From Isoetes taiwanensis (lineage: Eukaryota; Streptophyta; Lycopodiopsida; Isoetales; Isoetaceae): DNA of 64,000 bases. Position 1 is the stretch's first letter. Each line of letters starts with the position of its first letter. Below the pieces are notes generated by a model. It ran no database searches. It saw only the letters and a program-made list of their open reading frames with translations, and was not told the origin of the DNA. Below are positions 1 through 11,335 of this stretch, piece by piece. Where the stretch lies: positions 12,480,359-12,544,358 of the forward strand of contig JAJEKV010000010.1 of NCBI GenBank assembly GCA_021234155.1. Direction: 5' to 3'. The position numbers and the translations under genes were made by a program.

Positions 1-1740
1 TGGTGGCATGAACATTTGCCAATGCGGCCTTCGGCGGCTTGCATGAGGTTCAAAATGCTTTGTGAACTTTGGGCATGACATGTGGCATGAGCTTTTCAAG
101 TCAGGTGCAAAGTGAACCTTTTTCGTCCCCATGAGGAATGGTGTCCACCGCAAAGGCGGGGTTCGTGCCCTTGAATAATAATAGTCAAGGGCGTGATGCC
201 TTGATGCGGCGTGAAACTAGACCAACCCAATTTGATCACTGTCTTGGTGGATTAAGTGCACGAAAAATTTCCTCTTGGGCTTGTTGATCCGGTGAGGTTG
301 ATTTCTTTGGAGCTGGTTGATAAGCGTGATTCTTGGCTCTTGGGGGCTTCTTAAGAGCTGGTCGCGGGGCCTTGTTTGCCATTAGCGAGCCATAGTTGGT
401 AAATTGTGGCCCGGACCCGTGTGGTTACGATTTGTGCGGAAAGGCATGCACGAACTTGTGGAAGTTGAGGACACAGGTGGTGGTATGACCCCATTCTTGG
501 CCGATGATAACACTGAGCTTTAGAAGGATCAAAGGAGGGCGTTGGTTTGATCCCGTGGTTGGTCTGTGGCGGATAGGGGAGTTATGGGCTGCACGAAGAG
601 GTGGCTGGCGATAGTCGCGATTATTCTTTGAGGTGTGGTTTGCACTTGATAAACCATTTTGTTCGCGGAGCGGTGTGGGATGAGTCGCGAGTGCACTCTT
701 CCGTGGCATGATTGCACATGTTGCATCGCTTGCAATGGCCCGACCATTGGTGGAGTTGCACTCATTGGCCAAATGGCCTTGATATTTGCAAATATGGCAC
801 AGTTGAAGCTACTGGCTGTGGATTAAGCGTGTTGAGGCTGAGCGTTTGTTTGTGGAACCATGACGGGTGGAATGAGCAGGAGCTCTTGAAGAGCCACGCC
901 TCGGGGAGAAACATTGTGGAGTGATTGACAAGGTCGATAGCCTGCTCCAAAGTTTTGGGCGGTATTGATCATGAGTCGAATAGCGAGGAAGTCCTTGGAG
1001 AAACGGACCAAAATCGGCTCTGTGTAGGGTACTCCTTGAGCTTACTTAGCGAAATGTGAAGTCGATCCGCAAAATCCCTAGCGGGTCAGTCATGGGCTCT
1101 TGTTGAAGTTCATTGAGTTGCTTGAGATGAAGTTGATCATCATCAAGTGGTCCGTAATGAGACGAAGCGGTCGCGCATTTCGGACCGATCTTGTTTCAAT
1201 GGCTTTTGTTGGACATGAGCCATTGATGAGGAAAACCTCGCGGTGTGGTGGAAAAAGATATGGAATTTCAGTTGAGGTTCTTGCGTGACCATTTAGGACA
1301 GCTAGAGCCTCAAATTCTTCCATGTGGGCACGAGCACTTTGGTCCTAACGGTTTACCTTCGTGTTGCCAAAGGTGGGATAAGTCGGTTCCGAGTCAGAAG
1401 GTAGATGTGAAAGTCTTTGGGCTGTCTCAGGGAACAATATAGTGAGGATATGGAGGTTAGAGGTGGATGGGGCATTGTGCCCCGACGGACCATGATGAAG
1501 GGTGATCAAGGTTGAGAAACCTAAGCGGCAGACGTTGGTTTTGAGATCGCTAAGGTTGTAAACAGGGAAGAGCAAAAGGAAACGTGGGAAAGGATATTCT
1601 GGGTAGGCGCCAAAGGAGACATGTGGATGGCCGTGCCCACACCGGATGATGATGGTTCTGCGAAGGAAGAGGCGTTATGGCCCTAAGAATGATGGATGTA
1701 GGCATGTTCAGGGGTGTGGAAAGTACGGTTGAGAAGGTTG
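1..1740 (-). pseudogene. decayed retroelement gag-like remnant with zinc knuckle
   Basis: No long frame survives, but the minus strand carries a CX2CX4HX4C zinc knuckle (CHICKYQGHLANEC) at 758-799, followed by a basic, Pro-rich stretch down to about 425. Upstream in the minus sense (823-1320) two frames alternate and read like the helical part of a retroelement gag, with phrases such as LEQAIDLV and a DFLAIRL segment. The order (helical gag, knuckle, basic tail) fits an LTR-retrotransposon gag. The element class is inferred and no polymerase motif is visible. Positions 1-420 extend the same decayed strand without a recognisable domain. Confidence 0.45.
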
Positions 1741-2607
1741 AGCCGGATAAGGCTCCGATAGTGATGAGGGGACTGAGGTTGTGAGCAATGTTTGCACGCT
1801 GGGGCGAACTGGACGAGGCCCGACACCTGGGGGGGGTGGGTGGGGCCCGACCCTAGACCCGAAGATGGCCTCCCTCTATGTCATAAGCGTCCATACATGT
1901 CAGCGAGCAGTTTCCCGATGGCTCTCAAGCGAGATGCCGTCTGAGAAAAGCGGAGTTCTTCTCGGCGTGAAATTACAGACGCATATGGCGGCGAAAGAAA
2001 GAAAGTAGGAAAAATCAGACCAGCAAAACGGCAGGTGTTTGGGTGCGGGTTCGAACTCTCTGAAAACGACCCTCCTGTGAGGACCGAGTGGATCTAACAG
2101 AGAGTCCGGGACTATATCCACGCGGATTTGCTGAAAAGAAGAAAAGAAGAAAATCGAACAAATGAGAGAAAGATGATAAGCTTCCTTGATATCAATGATG
2201 AAAATACATGAGCTCATAATAGAGAGAAAAATGAAGGAGACAAGACTCAAAACTCATCTAAAACTTATGAGCTAACTCTACTCATATATATGGTACAATG
2301 GCCTTGGGCCCAATATAGAACACTCTACGGATGATCTGGGTGCGACTCGACGGAAGGCCCCGATTCTAGGAATGTTGGCGGTGCCTCTTGAAGTGCCCGA
2401 ATCACTGACCGACGCTGGCGGTGACGGGCCGTCACTTGTCTGAGCGGCGCCTCTTGTTGATAGCCGAAGGCTTTGACTGCGTGGTCTGCTGCTTAGTCTT
2501 CTGCGGAGGCTTGGATGTCTGACCCGTGGTTGACTGAGGATCCTTGAGCTTGACCTGGTCTGTCGTATGCATGAATAGTCCTGTACCAGGAGGCACAGGA
2601 CTAACAT
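1741..2607. other. noncoding stretch, possibly decayed LTR-like DNA
   Basis: There is no credible gene. The stretch holds a G-run with GGCCCGAC repeats near 1815-1860, a purine-rich tract near 2125-2180 and an AT-rich part at 2160-2330. The minus-strand frame at 2278-2646 is Arg/Ser-rich low complexity and crosses into the repeat that starts at 2608, so I do not treat it as a gene. It may be the flank or LTR of the decayed element to its left, but no matching second LTR is present. Confidence 0.3.
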
Positions 2608-2941
2608 GAATGTATTGTTTTTGCTATCTTCAATGTATCTGAACAAATGAAGAGTGGAATTTTGTCTAATATTTCATAAATGAATTGTGTCTAATATGTG
2701 ATTGAATGCCATAACTGTATTTGAATAATATCGGATTGAAACGACTAAAAACATACCTCCAAAATGACCTAAAAGAATCATTGATTCTTGGAAAATGGCC
2801 TGCAAGAATCACTGATTCCTGGAAAGAATCTGTGCCATGTGGCACACAGAGATTGGCGGATGGGGCAGAAAATGCCCCACCCAAATTTTACATGGTAAGG
2901 CGTTTGATGTACATGAGATAAAGTATACTCAATGCCTCAAT
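2608..2941. repeat. 334-bp dispersed repeat, copy A
   Basis: The sequence is almost identical to 26830-27166, from the GAATGTATTG start to the CTCAATGCCTCAATA end. Both copies lie upstream of a copy of the transposon-like unit, about 60 bp away at the 27 kb copy and about 2.9 kb away here. The two small overlapping frames inside (66 and 72 codons) are identical in both copies but overlap on opposite strands and resemble nothing known. A short hairpin, TGGGGCA-GAAAA-TGCCCCA, lies near 2852-2872. It is probably the outer part of the same repeated unit, separated here by later insertions. Confidence 0.8.
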
Positions 2942-3470
2942 ATGTAGCATAATAACAGGGGGTTTCTTTTGTATTTTTGTACGTTTTTTCCTATGGTTTT
3001 TATATGATTTGGTGGTCGTATTACATAAGGTGTACTAATTGGTATATCTAGAGTGCGCCAAGTATTTGCATACAACTCGTGTTTTTTTTTTGTCGTCTTT
3101 AATGGTGAAGATCAAAGGGCTTACAACAAAAGCCCTCTTAAAAAAGACAACATCTAAGGGCTTATAATAAAAACCCTCTTATGAAAAAAAAAACCAAAAA
3201 ATTAAAAAAAGGGAAGACATGCAAACCATCGTGAATATGAGATTAGGGTTTCAGAAAGGGCTTCATGGAGCCAGAGGACTAGGGCAAGGAGCGATTATGG
3301 GCACGCTTCTTTCGTGGTGTTGTGTGGCACAGTTCCGAAGATATGCAGCGGAGTTCCTAAGACCGTTCTAGAAAAAACAAACAAAAATTGGAAGGCTTTT
3401 GCAGCGGGATTTCTCGGCTGCCCCTTCTCCCTATTTGATGCTTTGTATGTGGCGGCCAGTTGAGGCATTT

Positions 3471-4012
3471 CTTGATGGGTTTTGTGGGCTTTGGCGGGCT
3501 GATTTCTTTGGATCTGCTCCAGTCGGAAGAATGGCTTTCTTGCAGCTGTCTACCCGATCTGCAGATGAGGACATATGACATATGACATTTGCAAGATGAT
3601 CTGCAAACTTTCTTCGCGAGATGTTTCTTGCAGCTTTATTACAAAGGATTCTTTCATGGAAGTAAAGGTACCATCTGTGCGAGGGTAAGAAAAACCAACT
3701 ATCATGGACCAAAAGAGGGCTATTTGCGATTACACGGTTGGGCGTATGAGGATTCACGGTAGGCGATGGGCGTTTGCGGTACATTGCAAATTTTACAGGG
3801 TCGTCGTCGGAAGAGCTTCGAAGAAGGCTGGTATGCTTTCTGTTATGCTTATCGGCATATGCTTTGTCTACGGATGGGCTGCGGGCCTCACCCTCATGGG
3901 CGGTTTTGTTGGGAAGGCGAAATCCTTGATGGGTTTTGTGGGCTTTGGCCCGGCGGCGGTTTACGGATGCGCTTCTGATGGAAGAATGGCGTTCTTGCGG
4001 TTGTCTACCCCG
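3471..4012. repeat. diverged direct repeat pair (about 90 bp, 454 bp apart)
   Basis: The blocks 3471-3560 and 3925-4012 share the opening CTTGATGGGTTTTGTGGGCT and the later GGAAGAATGGC...CTTGC and TGTCTACCC words, with substitutions and small indels between. They look like an old local duplication. The long frame at 3704-4189 runs through the second block only. Confidence 0.6.
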
Positions 4013-4980
4013 TCATTTGGATTGGATCTGCGGAAAGCATTTCCTCCTGCTACTAGAGAGGAAAATCTCGCTCCAGATGATAGCAGAAACATTCTCCTAT
4101 CCATTTCCGAAAAATCCAGCCCTTTTTCTTCCCCTTTGCTGCATCTAATCGATCCTCTGCTTCTTACTCTGCACTGCCTCTTCTTCTGACACCTTGATTT
4201 TTGAAAAATGGAACTTGGCTTTGCCATGAACTCTTCGCAGATCCCAGATTCTGAAGCATTACCCCTTCCTGAATCCCCATCCCACCCAGCGCCATAGCTA
4301 GCTGAGGATTGGCCATGCCCAGATGCTGCGAAATGAACTCCTTGTACAAGGATTATTTACCAAAAAGATCCATACTCTGTTCTCTCCAGAAACAGCCTAG
4401 AAGGTGTTCTGACTGAAGTGCATCCCAGACACAGGGGCTGCCTTTCTAGAACAACTATGAAGCTCATATTCAGGTTTTGAAAGATACATTCTATTTTTTC
4501 TTTTATTGAAAAGCATCTAATATGTCATTGCTACTGGATTGCAGCTTATAAATGCACTGCGAAAGCCAGAACGTGCACAAGCAGGAAAGGGCAATTTCTC
4601 CCATCACAGAAAATTATTTTCCATCATGTATCTGTTCAACCAGTTTCTTTCTTACCCAGGTATTTTGGTGCATTATTTTGGTGCATTTTGGTACAAAAAG
4701 CTGCTCCTCCAGTTTATCATATTCAATTGGCACAAATATATGGACTTTGAAGCTTCAAAATGGAGAGAAGATAGCTTGGTTGCTGCAAATCAGATCTATG
4801 TTGATATGCAAGAAAGACTTCAAGCCAGTTGAGATAGCTTCAATTCATAATAGTGCATTTGGAAGGGTAAAGTCAATCAGGATACAAACATGGTTATGTT
4901 CCTAAGACTTTTGAAGTAGATATATTCAACATAAATGCATTATCCATAGTAGTTTTGTGATAGTTTTACGTATGTATCCA

Positions 4981-5126
4981 GGTGTTCTTAGAAACACATT
5001 GTTGACATTTCAAATGTTGAAAAGTTCAAAGTTCAAATGTATTTAGGGACGTGATGTTGTGTTCTTAGAAACACAATTGTTAACATTTCAAATATTGAAA
5101 AGTTAAAATGTATTTAGGGATGTGAT
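4981..5126. repeat. tandem duplication, about 75-bp unit
   Basis: Two adjacent copies begin with GTTCTTAGAAACACA and end with TGTATTTAGGGA(C/T)GTGATG, at about 4983-5056 and 5059-5128. They differ by a few substitutions and a short internal AAGTTC duplication in the first copy. No gene is involved. Confidence 0.75.
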
Positions 5127-5512
5127 GATTGCGACTTCTAGCTTACGCTTGCTCCAACGTTATAAAGGTGACTTAGATGTCTCAATCTAGTTGCATAAAG
5201 CTAAGCGAACTACATCTCCAAACATCATTTTAGCATTGATTAGCAGGATTTTTAGTACCTCCATTAATCGAAGCACGATATTCGGAGTCTCAGGCTCAAA
5301 GTCTAAATTAGGCTTTGTATAAATTATGCAATTTAAAATGTATGGTTCGGAATAACACATCATTCATTTTGTATTTTCATTTTATTCTGGTTTTTGTTTT
5401 CTTGTTTACCTCAAAGTTTATCTATGTTTGCTTCTTTTGGGGCCCGAAGGGCCCAAAAAAATTTCTAATATAACAACCAACACAACCACTATTATAACAT
5501 TAATTAACACAA

Positions 5513-5883
5513 CCATTACATTCAACATGTTTTAATTAAAATCCCCCTAAAACCCCCTTTGGTTTGGGTGCATATTCACACGGGGGGTGACGTAGGGCAG
5601 CGAGAGCCCTCATAATTGTATTTTGCACGTACAAAATCAATACCATATAGTATTCCGCTTGAAATCTTATAGTATTTTGCGAATCTTGTTATACAGTATA
5701 GCAAATTTTGTACTTGCATACCCCACAAACGAGGAACTTTACGTACGGTGTAGATTAAGGAATAAGGGGTGAATATGCCTATCCAACAGCTCTCGTTGCC
5801 CGGAGTCACCCCCCGTGTGAATATGCACCCAAACCAAAGGGGGTTTTAGGGGGATTTTAATTAAAACATGTTGAATGTAATGG
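5513..5883. mobile_element. MITE with 79-bp perfect terminal inverted repeats
   Basis: Positions 5513-5591 are the exact reverse complement of 5805-5883, starting CCATTACATTCAACATG. The 371-bp element has no coding capacity. It abuts the left edge of transposon copy 1, and its last bases (ATGG) are shared with the sequence that precedes the same edge at 27.2 kb, so it probably inserted at or created that junction. A clean target-site duplication is not visible. If the true end lies inside, at CATTCAACATG, the flanks would read TA on both sides, as expected for a Tc1/mariner-type MITE. That assignment is tentative. Confidence 0.85.
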
Positions 5884-7020
5884 ACACCAGCTTGGTGTAA
5901 ATTTGGAGCAAATGGCGCCATTTGGTCCAACTATTCCAAATGTATACCAATTTGACCAAATATTGCCATGGCACCATTTCCATCTATATATTGCCCAGAT
6001 TTTTTTTCCGTACTAAATGGCGCCATTTTTGCTTGTTTTTTGCACGTTTTCTTCTAGTTCATATGTTTTAAACATTGTCATCTTGCTTGAAACGACTTCA
6101 ATTTTCCCTGTACAATCTATTAGTTTTGGGAAGGATTTGTTGCACAGGGCCATATTTTGAATAGAACCACTCTTCATGGCAAGGACATAGATCCTTCGAA
6201 TGTAGCAATTGAGGTCGAGTCACGTGGTCCCATCGACCAGACTTCGATCGCTGTGGAGGGGTAGATAACATTGGCGGCGAGAGGCACATTCATTCAATGG
6301 CCAAAGAGGGCTATAAAACATTGATGGGACTTAAGTTGTTGTGGTAGGTGTTTATTCCAAGAGACAAATAACAATGATTGCAAGAGCACAAATTGAATGG
6401 CAAGAGCAACATTTGTTTAATTGTGTTGGAAAGCATTCTCACTTTTAGATATACATTTTAGCTATTACTTTTTCGGAGGTATGGCACATAGTAAGCCCTC
6501 TGTGGCGGTCATGTTGTCAATGCAAAACTTGTATCATGTAGTCTTCAACTTGATTTCTTTGTAAAAGTATGAGATCATGTTTTGTTGTACGATTTTGGCA
6601 TTTGAAAGAAATTATAAGTTGCCACAAAATTTTGGATTGAGTATTTTGTTGTTTATGCTCAAAGCATCCAGTTTGTTGGGTAGGCTGCACGAAAGGGTGT
6701 CTCATATTTCTTGTATAATGTAATAATAGGTTACACTAGGTTAGTGTAGTTAGGGAAAAAAATTAGATTTTTACATGACATTTAATGCTAGCAACCAACG
6801 TGAAAAGTTTCCATATTTAATTATGATAACTAACAAAATTCGTGCAATGAATTTGAAATTGGAATCACCTTCAATTTCGGACTCCCTCAATTCTCCTCCC
6901 AACCGATTCGAATTTGTTCCCCAAATCAATCGAACCTAAAAAATCAGAAAGCCCCATTTTGATCTTGTTTTTACAGTGGCTGAATTCATTGTTTTGGGTG
7001 AGAAAAATATGAGAGGTTGG

Positions 7021-9810
7021 AAGCAAGAGCATTGGACTCTACTGATGAATCAGATCAGGCCAAGAACCCAACAGGTTCCCAAGGGAGGTCAAAACGAAAA
7101 TCTTGTCATGCTGGATATGTGACAAAAGGTGTAAGAAGAAAGGTGAATGAAGCTGTTGATCTTATAGTGCATCAAGTCTCTAATTTGGACTCAAAACACC
7201 AAATTACTTTTGCCAAAAGACTCTTGCAGGATAAAAGGTTATGTTTTCTATTCGAACCCATTCTTGGGAAGCCTGAAGAGGCTGTTGTGAAGAAAAAAAT
7301 GGTAAAAAATCTCAGGGATGGCCTTCAAGAGGTCAAAACAGCAAATAGCAATGATAAACTTGCTGCTAAACACTCTGTTCTTGCTATGGTAGTTGGAAAA
7401 GAGGGAGAATCATTGAAGCGTACAAAGGCAGCCAAATTGTTGAAATTACATCCACAGAATATGAGCCCTTGCAAAGAAAAAAAGAAGGAAGGAAATGTCA
7501 TTGGGTGGAGCAAATTTGTGGGCATTAGCAGGTCGAAAACCCAGAACAAATGTTGTAGATCAAGCTATGAAGAATTTGATTGCCCAATTTTGGTTGGATA
7601 ACACAAAAGTCTCACCAAAAGTTAGAGATGTCATGAAGAAAAGGACACAAGCAATTCAATACATTGACATTACACAGGTACAAATTATACATTGTCTTGA
7701 TTTGATTATACAAATATATGTACTTGGGTTTATTCTATTCTATTCTATTTATTATTTACATTGAAACAATATTCATAATTCTTTCTAATTTACCTTATGA
7801 GTGTAATAATAGGAAAATTTACTTTGCTTTATGGATGTATAAGTTCTGAAATTCTGTTTTACATTTCTTCCCAATTGTTCAAATTCATTTTGGAGATGTA
7901 TTACAGAGGTAGACACTTGAAAGTAAGGATGTGAAAGATGTAGGATGTGTAATAGATGTGAAAGCTGTAATAAATGTAGGATGTGGACAAGACTGTAATC
8001 TGTATGTGAAGCTATACTAGATGTAATAGAAAACTTGAAAATGTATTGATGTAAACTCTGTTACTATGCATTTTACAGGCTGAATTATTTCAGAACTTTG
8101 TGGATCAGCATCCCGATGTTGGAATTGGCATTAGACAGTTTATATACTTAAAACCAACTTGCATACGGAAGCTAAAAGAAAGAAACACCTGCTCTTGTGT
8201 CAAACACGAGCAAGCAGATTTGTTTAGGAAGGCATTTAATATGATGAGGTCAAAAGTCCATGAGAATTGCTCTTGCAATTGTAGAATTTGCAACTCAGAA
8301 GATAATGCTGGAATTTGTCAGGCAAAGAAAAGGACATTTGAGAATGTCAGCATGCTTTGGAGAGCCATGGTATGTGACAGAGCAGAAGATGAGGAGTGGC
8401 ACTATCTAAAATGTATAAGCTCAGCTTGTGAAAATTGTGGAAAAAAGAAGATTGAATTATGTCCAAGGGAAGAGAGTGAAAGCATTGAAGAACTGTTTGC
8501 ATGGCAAGCCTATAGCTATGTTAATGAACCTTGAAGAAAGGAACTTCTCGAAGGCTGAAGCTAATTGACAAGAATAGCAGTGCAAAATGCATGTTAGATA
8601 ATATGTTTGATCATATGGCTAAATTTGTACATCATAACTTTGTGGCACATTGGCAAAGCAAGCAATTCAAGGAATCCATTAGAACACTTCGGGATGATGC
8701 TGTACTATCGGTTGTTGATTTCTCAGAGAATTATACTTTGAAACCATTCAATGAGATTCAAGCATCTTGGTACAACGAGCATATCAGCATTTTAAATATC
8801 ACAATGTTCAAGGTAAATGGAAAAATGAGGAAATGCGTGCACTTCTTCATTTCAGATGATAAGACACATGATACTCACTTTGTACAGGATACATTTAGGT
8901 TGCATCTTAAGTGGTTGCAAGAAAATGATGGCGGTCGAGAAGTTTCACTTAGTTTGGACTTTGTGGTGTGCAGCCCAATTCAAATCGAGACGAGCATTCT
9001 ATCATGTAACCCAGGGTATCATCATGAACATAAAATAAGAATGCAATGGAATTTTTTGATTCGTGGACATGGTAAAGGCACACATGATGGAGAAGGGGCT
9101 ATTACAAGCTATGGCTTGAGGCAGAACAAAGAAAGAAGGAGGGCAAGGTGGTCATAAATGCTAAACCGCATGTCATGTTTTGAGAGAAAAAAAAATCAGA
9201 TGTGGAACGGGTATTTTGGGAGGTTACTAACATTGACCCGATCACAAAGACTTGACGTGTTACCAGTCCAAGGTGTGCAAACAATTCATCGCGTGTCATC
9301 GATAGACCGTAGTAATCCAACAAAGCTACTATGCGGGTCTCTTTCATGGTTTTGCAAGGCATGCATAACTTTTGATTGGCCTACTTGCGAGAATGTTGGC
9401 CATTGTGGTAAGTGGGAGTTAAGAAAAAACTAGAGCCTACAAATCGTAACATTCAAGGAGATGATGAGAACGAGCTACAAGACTTGTGGGCAAATGACAT
9501 AGACAATGTGGATGAGACACTCCAAATTGGAGATTACTTCGAATCATTCGCAGCTCCAGACAATTATGAAGGGGTGGCCTATTATATCATACAATGCACG
9601 GAAGTGAAACATGCTCTTGAAATAGACGTCATGGATGACTATGGGAATCAATTTTACCGTGTGATGAAGTTATATCAGGTAACTATTTTTAGCTAATACC
9701 TGGCTGCCATCAGAAGTATAAATTACTTAAAGGAAAGAAGGTCCTTGTCCATCCCGAGTCCGTGATAGGAGCGAGATTTCCATTGGACCAACCAAGGATA
9801 AAATAAAAGG
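7021..9810 (+). pseudogene. DDE-like transposase gene, copy 1, frameshifted
   Basis: Same gene as at 28351-31132 with the same exon order: exon 1 to about 7677 (donor GTACAAATT), exon 2 from about 8080, and a short last exon from about 9727. The frame breaks near 7480 (extra A-run bases), at about 8534 (one base missing relative to copy 2), around 8930-9070 and near 9170-9240. The first catalytic-type motif VVDFSENY is readable at about 8713-8736, whereas the second (DGCAAQFK in copy 2) and third (HGKGTHDG) lie around frame breaks. It has an 18-bp in-frame segment at 9626-9643 that copy 2 lacks. Some breaks may be consensus errors, but as given the gene cannot make a full protein. Confidence 0.8.
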
Positions 9811-10532
9811 CGTTGCTTATGCATATGAATTATCCAATTCTTGCACGAGATGCTTTTGGGAAATACGCGAGATTGTAGGCCCATGTAAACCAAGATGTTT
9901 TTATGCGAATCCCTAAGTTCGAAAAAAATGACCGTCGAGAAAAATTGTTTACCATATTTACTATATTCATCATTTTCATGCCAAATCAATTGTATTGTGT
10001 GGTCTACTGTATGAGAAAGGTTGTGTGAAAAGTCTGGCCAGATATCTCCAACTGATTGGGAGCAATTCAATACATTGACTAGGTCAAAACTGGGTCAATG
10101 ACCTAGACAGAATCAAAATACATCTGATTTTACATTCGGTGGACATCAAATCAAACTTTTTATGCATGATCCAGTGCCTTATCTTTAAACTGAAAATTGC
10201 AGATTACTATGCTACTATACAAGTCAAGAATGTAGAAATATTGTCATTTAAAAGTGGACAAAATTTTGTATTTAAAGATGAAGATCTGGTTACAATATGT
10301 TTCTGGTTACAATATGAAGATCTGGTTACAATATGTTTTTACAAAATTTCACTTCATCTCATGTCAATATGTTACATGTCAACTCCTTCACATATCTTCA
10401 TTTAGTTCCACATGTATGACTCCTGGACCTGCATCGATAAAGAACATGAGAATGGTTAGTACACGTAACACATCAACTTAATCTTTAGAAGACTATTAAT
10501 TAATTACCTCGTAAAGTATGCAAGGTAGGAGC

Positions 10533-11335
10533 TCATGATGATCCGAGCGTATCTAAATATGCAGCCATAGCAGCAGTCTCATCGTCATGGGTGCTGTGAT
10601 ATGTTGGCGTTCGAGAGCCAGTGCTTCTCGCCGAAGAACTTGTCTTCTCGTCATCGAGGTCATCGACCATACATGTATGAGTGCATGCAGCCCGCAACTG
10701 CGTCCAGGAACTGCCATACTCATATGTAATCCGCTCCATAACCAACTTGTCAAATGCATCAATTGGTGAATGGAACGGGTGATCCCTCACGTATGTTGAA
10801 ATCTCATCCGCATTGCGGAGCCCTTCGATCCAGGGGTAGAGTGTACTTATAACGTTATTATTTTGTTTGTTAAGTGACCATGGTGGTATACAAGTGTATA
10901 AGTATAGGGAATTTAATGAGCACTTGTATTGAGAGCCCTCCTATGATACTTGGGACTTGGGAAATTCAGTTGAAATAACTTCCAAGTTCTTCACATAAAG
11001 ATTTTTGCACGTGTTTATTCTAAATGGAAGCACCCAACACCTACTTCTTCCGAATATGAATTTGAGATCCGGAAAGCCTTCTACTTTAGTTTGCTCAATT
11101 ATGCCGCATACTAAACTAAGTGCCCCTCGGACCATATTCCCAAATCAAAGTTAATGGCATGTGCATAATAGAGGAAGACCCTCATGCGGGCTGCATATAT
11201 ATACTCTATCCCCTATCTCTATCGGCCTAGCATCTTTGTGTTTTTCAATGAGAACTCATCCTTGGATGTGAGACAACTCAATCCTCATCAATATCAAACA
11301 CTAAGACCTTTCTTTTCCCTAAACACGCCAACAAT
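10533..11335 (-). pseudogene. FCP1-like phosphatase 3' exons, copy 1
   Basis: These are the same exons as copy 2 at about 31862-32657. The upstream exon holds the FIFGRSRC and KNLYVKNLEVI words typical of FCP1/NIF-type HAD proteins, but its N-terminal part is frame-broken near 11140-11280. The last exon (frame 10533-10790) is intact here, whereas copy 2 is shifted. It follows the helical LYPWIEGLRNADE-type segment near 10800-10842 and ends in a Ser/Thr-rich acidic tail. Without the RING and Ulp1 exons it has no obvious start, so it is a 3' fragment of the fusion gene. Confidence 0.65.

Larger units (their letters stand above)
2942..5512. other. noncoding stretch with scattered coding-like pieces
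   Basis: This DNA separates repeat copy A from transposon copy 1 and is absent between the equivalent parts at 27.2 kb, so it is probably inserted. A plus-strand open frame at 3704-4189 (161 codons) overlaps other frames and lacks recognisable motifs. Coding-like pieces are seen at 4164-4349 on the minus strand and at 4539-4832 on the plus strand, the latter following a possible acceptor. I recognise none of them. It contains the two local duplications listed separately. From 5127 to 5512 I see only AT-rich DNA. Confidence 0.35.

Noticed and set aside
2040-2065. tRNA-like box GGGTTCGAACTC
   Set aside because: No paired A box, acceptor stem or cloverleaf could be drawn around it.
2666-2921. 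Identical 66- and 72-codon frames in both 334-bp repeats
   Set aside because: They overlap on opposite strands, and identity reflects recent duplication rather than selection on protein.
10139-10481. Small plus-strand frames repeated at 31468-31810
   Set aside because: They sit in the intergenic part of the transposon unit, overlap in two frames and contain a short ATCTGGTTACAATATG duplication.
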